NCBI RefSeq assembly: GCF_026153295.1
Contig: NZ_CP110615.1
Span: 682,001-746,000 of the forward strand
Length of the DNA stretch: 64,000 bases
Direction: 5' to 3'
Source of the DNA: Rhodococcus antarcticus
Lineage (GTDB): Bacteria > Actinomycetota > Actinomycetes > Mycobacteriales > Mycobacteriaceae
Position 1 is the stretch's first letter, and the number at the start of each line of letters is the position of its first letter. Under the pieces are notes generated by a model, which made no database searches, was not told the DNA's origin, and was given only the letters and a program-made list of their open reading frames with translations. Shown one piece after another: positions 26,428 through 39,233 of this stretch. The position numbers were made by a program, and so were the translations under genes.

Positions 26428-27288
26428 TCAGGCCGCGTCGAGGCGGGCGAGCTGGGCGGCGCTGAGCTCCAGGTCGGCCGCCGCCGCGGAGGCGCGGGCG
26501 CTCTTCGGCCGGGAGGACCCCGGGATGGGCACCACCACCGGGGACGTCGCGAGCATCCACGCCAGGCACACCTGCTGCGGGCTCGCCTCGTGCTCCGCGG
26601 CCACCTCCGCGAACGCCGCGTGCGTGCCGCCGAGCTCCCTGGCGCTGCTGATCCCGCCCAGCGGGGACCACGGCAGGAACGCCACCCCGAGCTCGGTGCA
26701 CAGGTCCAGCTCCGGGCGCGAGGAGCGGAAGGACGGCGAGTACTGGTTCTGCACGCTCGCCAGCCGCCCGCCGAGCACGTCCTGGGCCAGCCGGATCTGG
26801 TCCGGGTCCAGGTTGGACACCCCGGCCAGCCTGATCGTCCCGGCGTCGAGGAGCCCCGCGATCGCGCCGAGGGAGTCGGCCAGCGGCACCTCCGGGTCCG
26901 GCCGGTGCAGCTGGTAGAGCCCGATCGCCTCCACCCCGAGCCGTCGCGCGGAGGCCTGCGCGGCGGCCCGCAGGTGCTCCGGTCGCCCGTCCAGCGCCCA
27001 GCCGCCCTCGGGGGTGCGCACGTGACCGCCCTTGGTCGCCACCAGCACGCTGTCGGTGTCCCCGCCCCAGGCGCGCAGCGCCTCGGCGACGAGCTCCTCG
27101 TTGTGGCCCACGTCGGAGTCGTCCAGGGAGTACGCGTCGGCGGTGTCGACGAGGGTCACCCCCGCGTCGAGGGAGGCCGCCACGGTGCGCAGGCACCGGG
27201 CCCGGTCGGGCCGCCCGGCGATGGACATCGGCATGCCGCCCAGGCCGATCGCGCTGACGGTGCGGTCGCCGATCACTCGTGTCTGCAT
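26428..27288 (-). CDS. Aldo/keto reductase
   Basis: 286-residue NADPH-dependent TIM-barrel oxidoreductase. Seen: [32 protein letters not shown] (catalytic Asp and Tyr), VLVATKGG (catalytic Lys), [12 protein letters not shown] (His) and [16 protein letters not shown] for cofactor phosphate binding. Tetrad Asp-Tyr-Lys-His is complete. ATG 27288 is selected over an upstream GTG because the conserved family N-terminus begins there and CAGGCT lies 6 nt upstream. Substrate unknown. It is divergent from sahH with 113 bp between starts. Confidence 0.87.
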   Translation of the reverse strand: MQTRVIGDRTVSAIGLGGMPMSIAGRPDRARCLRTVAASLDAGVTLVDTADAYSLDDSDVGHNEELVAEALRAWGGDTDSVLVATKGGHVRTPEGGWALDGRPEHLRAAAQASARRLGVEAIGLYQLHRPDPEVPLADSLGAIAGLLDAGTIRLAGVSNLDPDQIRLAQDVLGGRLASVQNQYSPSFRSSRPELDLCTELGVAFLPWSPLGGISSARELGGTHAAFAEVAAEHEASPQQVCLAWMLATSPVVVPIPGSSRPKSARASAAAADLELSAAQLARLDAA

Positions 27289-27401
27289 GGACCCAGCCTG
27301 GTGCACGGGGGCGGTGGTGGGCCAGACGGGTCACCCAGCGCGCCCCGGCGCCAGGACCGATAACCTCTACCTGCACCGATTCGCCGAGGAGAAGGCCACA
27401 C

Positions 27402-28874
<1,473 letters not shown>

Positions 28875-28887
28875 CCTCCGCACCACC

Positions 28888-28924
28888 CGCAGGCCCGGCC
28901 CCCGTCGCGAGGACCGGGCCTGCG
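28888..28924 (+). terminator. Terminator hairpin after sahH
   Basis: Perfect 11-bp stem CGCAGGCCCGG (28888-28898) with CCGGGCCTGCG (28914-28924), 15-nt loop, beginning 13 bp after the sahH stop and before the tmk start. Confidence 0.7.
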
Positions 28925-28968
28925 GTCCGTCCGGGACCCGGTCCCCGCGTCTGGCACGCTGGGCTCCC

Positions 28969-29604
28969 GTGGGTGCACTCGTGGTGGTGGAGGGCCTCGA
29001 CGGCTCCGGCAAGCGGACGCTGACCGCGGCCCTCACCGCGGCGCTGGAGGCCAGGGGGGCCACCGTGGCGAGCCTGGCGTTCCCCCGCTACGGCGCGTCG
29101 GTCGAGGCCGACCTGCTCACCGAGGCGCTGCACGGACGGGCCGGTGACCTGGGCGCGAGCGTGCACGGCATGGCGGCCCTGTTCGCGCTGGACCGCGGCG
29201 GGGCCCGGGCCTGGCTCGGCGGGGCCCTGGGTGGGCACGACGTCGTCCTGCTGGACCGCTACGCCGCCTCCAACGCCGCCTTCGGGGCGGCCCGGCTGCA
29301 CCAGCACGCGGACGGCGCGTTCGTGGAGTGGGTGCGCGAGCTGGAGTTCGGCCGGCTGGGGCTGCCCGTGCCGGCCCTCCAGCTCCTGCTGCGGGTGCCG
29401 GTGGCGCTCGCCCAGCAGCGGGCCGCCGGGCGGGAGGCCGAGGACACCGCCCGCGCCCGCGACGCCTTCGAGCGCGACGGTGGCCTGCAGGAGAGGACCG
29501 GCGCGGTCTACGACGAACTGGCCGCGGCGGCGTGGGTGTCGCCCTGGCGCGTGCTGGAGGGCACCGTCGACGTCGACACGGTGGCCGGTGCACTGCTCGG
29601 CTGA
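28969..29604 (+). CDS. tmk: Thymidylate kinase
   Basis: 211-residue P-loop kinase phosphorylating dTMP to dTDP. Seen: VVVEGLDGSGKRTLTAAL (Walker A), the dTMP-binding segment SLAFPRYGASV, LLDRYAASNAAFGAARL (the D-R-Y/H motif) and a lid-like ARARDAFERDGGLQ. Its M. tuberculosis counterpart also directly precedes mtrA. No Shine-Dalgarno is seen; CACGCT lies 8 nt before the GTG, suggesting a leaderless start. mtrA follows after 39 bp, so tmk, mtrA, mtrB and lpqB may share a transcript. Confidence 0.93.
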   Translation: MGALVVVEGLDGSGKRTLTAALTAALEARGATVASLAFPRYGASVEADLLTEALHGRAGDLGASVHGMAALFALDRGGARAWLGGALGGHDVVLLDRYAASNAAFGAARLHQHADGAFVEWVRELEFGRLGLPVPALQLLLRVPVALAQQRAAGREAEDTARARDAFERDGGLQERTGAVYDELAAAAWVSPWRVLEGTVDVDTVAGALLG

Positions 29605-29643
29605 GCGCGGTCCTGCGCCGGTCGGCAGCCCGGAGGTGCCACG

Positions 29644-30330
29644 ATGGACGGCATGAAGCCGAGGATCCTGGTGGTCGACGACGACGCCGCGCTCGCGGAG
29701 ATGCTGACGATCGTGCTGCGGGGGGAGGGTTTCGACGCCTCGGTCGTGGGTGACGGCTCCCGGGCCCTGACGGCGGTGCGCGAGTACAAGCCCGACCTGG
29801 TCCTGCTGGACCTCATGCTCCCGGGGATGAACGGGATCGACGTCTGCCGAGCCGTGCGCGCCGAGTCGGGGGTGCCCATCGTCATGCTCACCGCCAAGAC
29901 CGACACCGTCGACGTGGTGCTGGGCCTGGAGTCCGGGGCCGACGACTACGTGGTCAAGCCGTTCAAGCCGAAGGAGCTGGTGGCCCGGGTGCGCGCCCGG
30001 CTGCGTCGCACCGACGACGAGCCCGCGGAGGTGCTCACCATCGGGGACGTGCGCATCGACGTGCCCGCCCACCAGGCCAGCCGCTCGGGCACCCAGGTCA
30101 ACCTCACCCCGCTGGAGTTCGACCTGCTCGTGGCGCTGGCCCGCAAGCCCCGCCAGGTGTTCACCCGGGAGGTGCTGCTCGAGCAGGTGTGGGGGTACCG
30201 GCACGCGGCGGACACCCGGCTGGTCAACGTCCACGTCCAGCGCCTACGGGCCAAGATCGAGGTCGATCCCGAGCACCCGGAGGTGGTGCTCACCGTGCGT
30301 GGCGTCGGCTACAAGGCCGGGCCACCGTGA
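29644..30330 (+). CDS. mtrA: Response regulator MtrA
   Basis: 228 residues, exactly the size of M. tuberculosis MtrA. OmpR-type regulator: receiver domain with the acidic triplet VVDDDAA, phospho-acceptor Asp56 in [10 protein letters not shown], Thr in VMLTAKT and Lys in [14 protein letters not shown]; winged-helix domain with [20 protein letters not shown] and [10 protein letters not shown]. MtrA is an essential regulator of cell division, wall turnover and replication-linked genes in mycobacteria. ATG 29644 has GGAGGTG five to six nt upstream. Ends in a GTGA overlap with mtrB. Confidence 0.97.
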   Translation: MDGMKPRILVVDDDAALAEMLTIVLRGEGFDASVVGDGSRALTAVREYKPDLVLLDLMLPGMNGIDVCRAVRAESGVPIVMLTAKTDTVDVVLGLESGADDYVVKPFKPKELVARVRARLRRTDDEPAEVLTIGDVRIDVPAHQASRSGTQVNLTPLEFDLLVALARKPRQVFTREVLLEQVWGYRHAADTRLVNVHVQRLRAKIEVDPEHPEVVLTVRGVGYKAGPP

Positions 30331-30433
30331 CGGCGGAGCCGTCCCCGAGGCGCACCGTGACGGCGGAGCCGTCCCCGAGGCGCACCGTGACGGCGGAGCC
30401 GTCCCCGAGGCGCACCGTGACGGCGGAGCCGTC
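30327..30433 (+). repeat. 30-bp tandem repeat at the 5' end of mtrB
   Basis: Three identical 30-bp units (30327-30356, 30357-30386, 30387-30416) plus 17 bases of a fourth from 30417. Each begins with GTGACGGCGGAGCC and ends with CCGAGGCGCACC. The unit is ten codons, so copy-number change keeps the frame. Confidence 0.95.
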
Positions 30434-32105
30434 TCCCGGTGCGGTCGCCCGGGCGTGGGGCCGCACGGCCGGCGCGCGGCGGTTCGCGGCGGCGGCGGGG
30501 GCGCAGCTGGCCACCCGGTGGCGGCGCTCGCTGCAGCTGCGGGTGGTCGTGTCGACGCTCGTGCTGTCCACGGTCGTCGTCCTGGTGCTGGGCCTGGTGC
30601 TGCTCAGCCAGATCACCGACCGGCTGCTGGAGTCCAAGATCACTGCCGCCACCGACGAGATCGAGCGGGCCCGTTCGACCGTGCAGTCCGAGCTCGCCGG
30701 CGCCGACGAGAGCTTCAACCTGCTGAGCCGGCTGAACCTCGCCCGCGCCAGGCTGAGCAACCCGACGGTCAGCGCCTCGGACTCCACGGGCGGGTCCGCG
30801 GGGGCGTTCGACTCGGTGCTCATCGTCCCCGGCGACGGCCTGCGGGCGGACCTGCCGAGCGGGCCCGTCCAGGACGTCCCGGCCGACCTGCGCGAGTACG
30901 TGCAGCGCGGCCAGCTGACCTACCAGTACACGACGGTCTCCCGGGCGGGTGCGGGGACGGTCCCCGCCCTGGTGGTCGGCACGACGGCCGCCTCGGACGT
31001 GCGCAACCTCGAGCTCTACCTCGTGTTCCCCCTCGGTGGTGAGCAGCAGACGGTGGGGCTGCTCCGCGGCATCCTGGGCCTGGGCGGGGCCGTGCTGCTG
31101 CTGCTGCTCGCCGCCATCGCCGGCATCGTCTCCCGCGCGGTGGTGCTGCCGGTGCGCGCCGCGGTCGTCGTCGCCGAGCGGTTCGCGGACGGCCACCTCG
31201 ACGACCGGATGGCCGTGCGGGGGGAGGACGACGTGGCCCGCCTGGGCGAGGCGTTCAACGACATGGCGGAGAGCCTGGCCGAGCAGATCGCCCAGCTCGA
31301 GGAGTTCGGCACCCTGCAGCGCCGCTTCACCTCCGACGTCAGCCACGAGCTCCGCACGCCGCTGACGACGGTGCGGATGGCGGCGGACCTGCTGTACGCC
31401 GGTCGCGAGGACATGGACGCAGCCCGGAGCCGCTCGGCCGAGCTCCTGGTGGCCGAGCTGGACCGGTTCGAGTCCCTGCTGGCCGACCTGCTGGAGATCA
31501 GCCGTCACGACGCGGGCATGGCGGAGCTCGCCGACGAGCCCATCGACGTGAGCAGCTGCGTGCGCTCGGCCCTGGCCACCGTCGGCCACCTCGCCGAGGC
31601 CACGTCCACGGAGGTCGTGCTGGACCTGCCGGAGCAGCCGGTGGTGGCCGAGATCGACGCGCGCCGGGTGGAGCGGGTGCTGCGCAACCTGCTGGCCAAC
31701 GCCATGGACCACGGGGAGCACCACCCGGTGCTGCTCCGGGTGCGGGCCTCCGACGACGCGGTGGCCGTGCTCGTTGTGGACTCGGGGGTGGGGCTCAAGC
31801 CGGGCGAGGCCGAGCTCGTCTTCCACCGGTTCTGGCGGGCCGACCCCTCACGCGTGCGCCGGTCCGGCGGCACCGGGCTCGGCCTGTCCATCAGCCTGGA
31901 GGACGCCCACCTGCACGGCGGGTGGCTGCAGGCGTGGGGCGAGCCCGGCCGGGGTGCCCGCTTCCTGCTCACCCTGCCCCTGGTGCAGGGCGCGGCGCTC
32001 ACCCACAGCCCGCTCGCCCTGGTGCCCACCGGACGCGGTCAGGGTGCGGGGGACCTGCCCGCCGGGGCCGACGTCGCCCGCTCCGTCCTGGTGGTGCCCT
32101 CGTGA
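30327..32105 (+). CDS. mtrB: Sensor histidine kinase MtrB with a repeated N-terminus
   Basis: 592 residues from the first GTG. Order: a repetitive tail ([10 protein letters not shown] three times, then VTAEPSP), a basic segment, membrane helix ~72-95, extracytoplasmic sensor ~96-235, membrane helix ~245-268 ([16 protein letters not shown]), HAMP, HisKA with [18 protein letters not shown] (phospho-His), and HATPase with [20 protein letters not shown] and [10 protein letters not shown]. MtrB phosphorylates MtrA. Four GTG codons, one per 30-bp repeat, could each start translation; the three internal ones have GAGG 6 nt upstream, while the first is coupled to the mtrA stop. Confidence 0.95.
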   Translation: MTAEPSPRRTVTAEPSPRRTVTAEPSPRRTVTAEPSPGAVARAWGRTAGARRFAAAAGAQLATRWRRSLQLRVVVSTLVLSTVVVLVLGLVLLSQITDRLLESKITAATDEIERARSTVQSELAGADESFNLLSRLNLARARLSNPTVSASDSTGGSAGAFDSVLIVPGDGLRADLPSGPVQDVPADLREYVQRGQLTYQYTTVSRAGAGTVPALVVGTTAASDVRNLELYLVFPLGGEQQTVGLLRGILGLGGAVLLLLLAAIAGIVSRAVVLPVRAAVVVAERFADGHLDDRMAVRGEDDVARLGEAFNDMAESLAEQIAQLEEFGTLQRRFTSDVSHELRTPLTTVRMAADLLYAGREDMDAARSRSAELLVAELDRFESLLADLLEISRHDAGMAELADEPIDVSSCVRSALATVGHLAEATSTEVVLDLPEQPVVAEIDARRVERVLRNLLANAMDHGEHHPVLLRVRASDDAVAVLVVDSGVGLKPGEAELVFHRFWRADPSRVRRSGGTGLGLSISLEDAHLHGGWLQAWGEPGRGARFLLTLPLVQGAALTHSPLALVPTGRGQGAGDLPAGADVARSVLVVPS

Positions 32106-33871
32106 GGCGGGTCGTCGTCGCGCTGGGCGTCCTGCTGCTGCTGGCCGGGTGCGCGACCGTGCCCAGCGACTCGGCCCCGGTGGTGGTCGGCACCGCGGCG
32201 CCCGACGCGCCGGGGGTGGTGGTCAAGGCTCCCCTGAGCGGCCGCGAGCCCGACCTGCTGGTCTGCGACTTCATCTCCGCGGGGGCCTCGCCGACCGACC
32301 GGCACGCGGCCGCCCGGCAGTACCTGACCCAGGACGCCTCGGCCCGCTGGGAGGACGCGACCAGCACCACCGTCCTCGACAACGTGGCGTGCCTGCCCGA
32401 CGACGGCAACGGATCCGCCCCCGACCGGTCTCGGATCCTGCTCCGCGGCGACGCCGTGGGGACCCTGAGCGCCACGGGGCAGTACACGGTGGACCCGACG
32501 CCCGACCCGTACGCGGTGGTCCTGGACCTGGAGCAGGTGGACGGCCAGTGGCGCATCGCCAACCCCCCGACGGGCGTGGTGCTGCGCACGAGCGAGTTCA
32601 AGGCCGCCTACCGGCGGCTGCCGGTGTACTTCCTCGATCCTGGCCTGGACACGGTGGTGCCCGACCCGCGGTGGGTGGTCGACGACCCGGACTCGCTCGC
32701 GGCCAGGCTGGTCGACCTGCTCGTCGCCGGCCCCAGCGCCGACCTCGCCCCGGCCGTGGTCAGCGAGCTCCCCCGGCGGGTGAGCCTGCGCAGCAACGTC
32801 TCGGGGATGGACGCCGGGGGCGGGCCGTCGACCGTGCGCGGCAACGGGGTCCGCATCGACTTCTCGGGGCTGGTCGCCCTCGACGGCAGCCAGCGCCGGC
32901 TGCTGGCCGCCCAGGTGGTGTGGACCCTGGACGCGGCCAGCGTCGGCGGGCCGTACGTCCTGCTCTCCGACGGGGCTCCGCTCGACGAGGCCCATCCCGG
33001 GAGCTGGACCACCTCCGACGTGGTCGCGACCGATCCGGCGGCCTCTCCCGGGGCGTCGGTGGCCCTGCACGCCGTCCTGGGTGGGGCCCTGGTGGAGGTG
33101 GGGGAGAACGCGGTGATCCCGGTGAAGGGGGCACTGGGTGGCTACACCTCGGTGCAGGCGGCGGCCCTCTCGCGCGACGGCACCCGCGTCGCGGCGGTGG
33201 CGGCTCGTGCTGGTGGTGGCAGCCAGCTCCTCGTGGGGCCGTCCGGTGGCGGGGTGGTCTCGGCCGCGGCCGGCGACACGATGACGCGCCCCACCTGGTC
33301 CGCCGACGGTTCGGCCGTCTGGGTGGTGCAGGACGGGTCCACGGTGCTGCGGGTGTCGCAGGACCCCACGACCCAGGCCGCCTCGACCCAGCAGGTCGAC
33401 ACCAGCACCCTCGCCGCGACGCCCGGCAGCATCAGCGCGCTCCGGCTCTCCCGCGACGGCGTGCGGGCTGCGCTGGTGGTCGGCGGGCAGGTGGTGGTGG
33501 CCGTGGTGACCCGGACCGAGCCCGGGACGCTCACCCTCAGCACCCCCAGGGTGGTGGCCCCGTCGCTGGGTGCCACCGCCACCACGTTGGACTGGACCAC
33601 GGCCGACACCCTGCTGGTCGTGAGCGCGGACCCCGACCGGCCGGTGGTCTCGGTGACCGTGGACGGCTCCGAGCTCAAGACGCTGCCCACGGGGAACCTC
33701 TCGGTGCCGGTGCGCGCGGTGGCGTCCTCACCCACCCGGCAGCTGGTGGCCGACAGCCGGGGCGTGCTGGAGCTGACCTCGGGCGAGACGACGGTCGAGC
33801 GCGTGTGGCGACCGGTGGCCGGCCTCGGTGGGGAGGCGGGCCCCAGCACGCTGCCTGTGCTGCCCGGCTGA
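32102..33871 (+). CDS. lpqB: Lipoprotein LpqB
   Basis: 589 residues. Signal peptide with lipobox LLAGC (Cys17), then a GerMN-like domain (~40-310: [54 protein letters not shown]) and a C-terminal beta-propeller (~320-585: [44 protein letters not shown]). In mycobacteria LpqB interacts with the MtrB sensor domain and modulates MtrA phosphorylation. GTGA overlap with mtrB makes the three genes a coupled module. Confidence 0.95.
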   Translation: MRRVVVALGVLLLLAGCATVPSDSAPVVVGTAAPDAPGVVVKAPLSGREPDLLVCDFISAGASPTDRHAAARQYLTQDASARWEDATSTTVLDNVACLPDDGNGSAPDRSRILLRGDAVGTLSATGQYTVDPTPDPYAVVLDLEQVDGQWRIANPPTGVVLRTSEFKAAYRRLPVYFLDPGLDTVVPDPRWVVDDPDSLAARLVDLLVAGPSADLAPAVVSELPRRVSLRSNVSGMDAGGGPSTVRGNGVRIDFSGLVALDGSQRRLLAAQVVWTLDAASVGGPYVLLSDGAPLDEAHPGSWTTSDVVATDPAASPGASVALHAVLGGALVEVGENAVIPVKGALGGYTSVQAAALSRDGTRVAAVAARAGGGSQLLVGPSGGGVVSAAAGDTMTRPTWSADGSAVWVVQDGSTVLRVSQDPTTQAASTQQVDTSTLAATPGSISALRLSRDGVRAALVVGGQVVVAVVTRTEPGTLTLSTPRVVAPSLGATATTLDWTTADTLLVVSADPDRPVVSVTVDGSELKTLPTGNLSVPVRAVASSPTRQLVADSRGVLELTSGETTVERVWRPVAGLGGEAGPSTLPVLPG

Positions 33872-33875
33872 CGGA

Positions 33876-33905
33876 CCTGTGGATGGCCGCGGAGCTGTCC
33901 ACAGG
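33876..33905. promoter_or_regulatory. Inverted repeat with DnaA-box-like arms
   Basis: Perfect 8-bp arms CCTGTGGA (33876-33883) and TCCACAGG (33898-33905) separated by 14 nt, 4 bp after the lpqB stop and about 40 bp before comF. The right arm (CTGTCCACA) differs at one position from the actinobacterial DnaA box TTGTCCACA; the left arm read in reverse is a weaker match. It could equally be a weak terminator. Confidence 0.4.
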
Positions 33906-33946
33906 AGGGGCTCCGGTGGCCGCCGCGCCCGGGGTGGCGGGGGAGC

Positions 33947-34618
33947 GTGGACCGGGTGCGCACCCTCATCGACCTCGTCCTGCCCACCGAGTGCGGGGGG
34001 TGCCGGGCCCCGGGGTTCTCGTGGTGCCCGGAGTGCGCGCTCGCCCTCACCACGGCGGAGCCGGTGCAGCTGCACCCCCGGGTGGTCGGGGTGCCGCCGG
34101 CCTGGGCGGCCGGTCGCTACGCGGGACCGTGGCGCGGTGCGGTGATCGCGGTCAAGGAGCGCGGGCGACGGGACCTCGTGGGGCCGCTGGGTGCTGCCCT
34201 GGCCCGTGCGGTGCTGCACCTGCGCGACTGGGGCGAGCTCGACCCGCCCGAGCTGGCCCCGCTCGCGCTGGTGGTCGCCCCGAGCCGGGGTGCGGCCGCT
34301 CGTCGCCGCGGAGGGGACCCGGTGGCCGGGGTGGCCCGGGCCGCGGCGCAGGAGCTGGGGCCCGGCCGGGTGAGCGTGCTGCCCTGCCTGCGCACCGCCC
34401 GTTCCGCGCGCGACTCGGTGGGGCTGTCGGCGTGGGAGCGGACCGAGAACCTGCGCGGACGGGTCCGGGTCCGCGGGACGGTGCCGGCTCCGGGATCCAG
34501 CGTGGTGCTCGTGGACGACGTGCTCACCACCGGGGCCACCGCTGCCGCGGGCACGGCCGCGCTGGCCGCCCGGGGTGTCCGGGTGCACGCCGTGGTGGTC
34601 CTCGCCGGGGTGCAGTGA
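33947..34618 (+). CDS. ComF-family phosphoribosyltransferase
   Basis: 223 residues. N-terminal zinc-ribbon-like segment with two Cys pairs (TECGGCRAPGFSWCPECAL), then a type I phosphoribosyltransferase fold with YAGPWRGAVIAVKERG, LVVAPSR and the PRPP loop SVVLVDDVLTTGATAAA. Equivalent to Rv3242c by position. ComF helps DNA uptake in competent bacteria; in actinobacteria its role is unclear. The GTG start follows GGGGGAGC. It follows lpqB by 75 bp and may be cotranscribed. Confidence 0.85.
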   Translation: MDRVRTLIDLVLPTECGGCRAPGFSWCPECALALTTAEPVQLHPRVVGVPPAWAAGRYAGPWRGAVIAVKERGRRDLVGPLGAALARAVLHLRDWGELDPPELAPLALVVAPSRGAAARRRGGDPVAGVARAAAQELGPGRVSVLPCLRTARSARDSVGLSAWERTENLRGRVRVRGTVPAPGSSVVLVDDVLTTGATAAAGTAALAARGVRVHAVVVLAGVQ

Positions 34619-34822
34619 CCGGGCTGGTGCTGACCGCTGCGCCGTGAAACGTCGGCCGGCAGGACGATTCCCCCCGCCCGGCGCCGCCAGGGGCTACGTT
34701 CGCGGGTACCACCGAGCAGGGGAGGAGGTCCTTCGATCCCTGAGTGCCGGGCGGTTCCCCGCCCGGTGCAGCACCTGAGCGAGCCGGCGTGAGCACCCCG
34801 TCGGCACCACGTGGAGGTACGA

Positions 34823-35503
34823 GTGAGCACTAGCACGGACGCCCGATCCGCCCAGACCACCGCGGCCACCGAGTTCGTCGTCGACGACACCGCGCCGCAG
34901 CGAGATCCCGCCGACCTGGTCGTCACCGGTCGCAACGTCGAGGTGCCCGAGCACTTCCGGGCCTACGTCGCCGAGAAGCTCACCCGGCTCGAGCGCTACG
35001 ACCCCACGCTGCACCGCTTCGACGTGGAGCTGAACCACGAGCGCAACCGCCGCCAGGCCAAGAGCTGCCAGCGGGTGGAGATCACCGGCACGGCCAAGGG
35101 GCCGGTCGTGCGAGCCGAGGCGTGCGCCGACAGCTTCTACGCCGCGCTCGAGGCTGCCGTGGCCAAGCTGGAGAGCCGGCTGCGCCGGGCCGGGGACCGC
35201 CGCAAGGTGCACCACGGGCGGCACACCCCGGTCTCCGTGGCCGCGGCCACCGCTGGCCTCGAGGTGCCCGTTCCGAGCGAGCCGCCGTCGGCCGAGGCGC
35301 ACGTCGAGGAGGAGCACGAGGGACCCGGCCAGATCGTGCGGGTCAAGGAGCACCCCGCGGTGCCCATGTCCGTCGACGACGCGCTCTACGAGATGGAGCT
35401 CGTCGGGCACGACTTCTTCCTCTTCCACGACGCCGCCACCGGTACGCCGAGCGTGGTCTACCGGCGGCACGCCTTCGACTACGGCGTCCTGCACCTGGTG
35501 TAG
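34823..35503 (+). CDS. hpf: Long ribosome hibernation promoting factor
   Basis: 226 residues. N-terminal S30AE domain (~33-130: [20 protein letters not shown] through [14 protein letters not shown], then [21 protein letters not shown]) that occupies the decoding centre, a variable acidic linker, and a C-terminal dimerisation domain (~165-226: [40 protein letters not shown]). Long HPF drives 100S ribosome dimers or ribosome protection under stress. GTG 34823 has GGAGGT four nt upstream. The 204-bp leader region upstream contains TACGTT at 34695-34700, a possible -10; nothing else recognised there. Confidence 0.93.
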   Translation: MSTSTDARSAQTTAATEFVVDDTAPQRDPADLVVTGRNVEVPEHFRAYVAEKLTRLERYDPTLHRFDVELNHERNRRQAKSCQRVEITGTAKGPVVRAEACADSFYAALEAAVAKLESRLRRAGDRRKVHHGRHTPVSVAAATAGLEVPVPSEPPSAEAHVEEEHEGPGQIVRVKEHPAVPMSVDDALYEMELVGHDFFLFHDAATGTPSVVYRRHAFDYGVLHLV

Positions 35504-35554
35504 GCGGGCTGCGGGCGCGGGCCGCACACGCGGTCCCGCGCGCCGCCTACCATG

Positions 35555-35591
35555 GGGTCCGGCCACGGGGTTTCCCGCCGTGGCCGGACCC
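35555..35591 (+). terminator. Hairpin between hpf and secA
   Basis: Perfect 14-bp stem (35555-35568 with 35578-35591) and 9-nt loop, 30 nt upstream of the secA GTG. It may terminate hpf transcription or act as a structured leader of secA; no U-tract. Confidence 0.6.
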
Positions 35592-35621
35592 TGTCGTCGA
35601 GGAGTGAGGGACACCCACCCC

Positions 35622-38492
<2,871 letters not shown>

Positions 38493-38511
38493 CCGCCGGG
38501 GCGGTGCCCGC

Positions 38512-38994
38512 TCAGCCCAGCCAGAGGGCGGTGCACCGCCACGTCCGGCCGACCAGCTCCATCCGTGCGGCCACCGCGTGGCTGTCTCGCTCCCGGAGCA
38601 CGACCCCGTTGGCCTCGACGACGGTCGGGGTGACGGCCTGCACGTGCACCGGGCGAAGCCGGCCGGGCCGGTGGCCGCTGCCCACGGCCTGGCGGGCCCG
38701 GGTGGTGACCATCTGCACCAGGGGCGGGGTCAGCAGCGTGCGCAGCTGCTGCGGGCTGCGGCGGCCGTCGCGGACCTCGAGCGCCAGGGTCAGGATGCGG
38801 CTGACCAGGACGGTCGCGGCCGGGTCGACGGGCAGGGGGACGGGCCGGACGGGGGGTCGGCAAGACACCCGCGCGGGCTCGGGGCCGCGGGGCACCAGCC
38901 GCAGCGGGGCGTGGTGGTCCTCGGTCGGCGGCTCGAGCGAGGGGGCCCGCCGGACGAGGGGGACGGGTGTGGTGGACGGGCGGGCTTCGGGCAC
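38512..38994 (-). CDS. Rv3235 family protein (DUF6459)
   Basis: 160 residues. After a Pro/Arg-rich N-terminus, the conserved part reads AATVLVSRILTLALEVRDGR, SPQQLRTLLTPPLVQMV, RLRPVHVQAVTPTVVEANGV and ends ELVGRTWRCTALWLG. The terminal W-R-C-T-A-L-x-L-G is the hallmark of this actinobacterial family of unknown function found near secA1. GTG 38994 is chosen because GGAGAG lies upstream with normal spacing; longer frames run into tandem repeats in the intergenic DNA. Converges with secA at 19 bp. Confidence 0.75.
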   Translation of the reverse strand: MPEARPSTTPVPLVRRAPSLEPPTEDHHAPLRLVPRGPEPARVSCRPPVRPVPLPVDPAATVLVSRILTLALEVRDGRRSPQQLRTLLTPPLVQMVTTRARQAVGSGHRPGRLRPVHVQAVTPTVVEANGVVLRERDSHAVAARMELVGRTWRCTALWLG

Positions 38995-39017
38995 GGCTCT
39001 CTCCAGGGCGGTGGCGG

Positions 39018-39097
39018 GCAGCGCGGGGCGCGGCCGGGGTTCGACGGCAGCGCGGGGCGCGGCCGGGGTTCGACGGCAGCGCGGGGCGCGGCCGGGG
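39018..39097. repeat. 29-bp tandem repeat upstream of the WS/DGAT gene
   Basis: Two identical 29-bp units (39018-39046, 39047-39075) beginning GCAGCGCGGGGCGCGGCCGG, plus the first 22 bases of a third (39076-39097), in the 239-bp spacer between the divergent Rv3235-like and acyltransferase genes. Confidence 0.9.
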
Positions 39098-39233
39098 CGA
39101 GCAGACCGGAGGAGAGGTCCGCCGCGGCGCACGGGGCCGCGGTCGGTCCGGATGCAGGTCTGACGTGGCCGGGGGGGCAACGGTTCCCGCCCCGCTGCGG
39201 AGGGCCGGGAGCGGCCCGTGCCAGGATCGGGGC

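Noticed and set aside
27289-27401. SAH riboswitch upstream of sahH
   Set aside because: The 113-bp spacer is shared with a divergent gene and shows no recognisable SAH-aptamer pattern.
30327-30433. CRISPR array
   Set aside because: Repeats of 30 bp but directly abutting, with no spacers and inside a coding frame; the 39018-39097 and 49738-49794 repeats likewise lack spacers, and no cas genes are present.
33876-33905. Replication origin
   Set aside because: Only two imperfect DnaA-like boxes and no dnaA, dnaN, rpmH or AT-rich unwinding region nearby.
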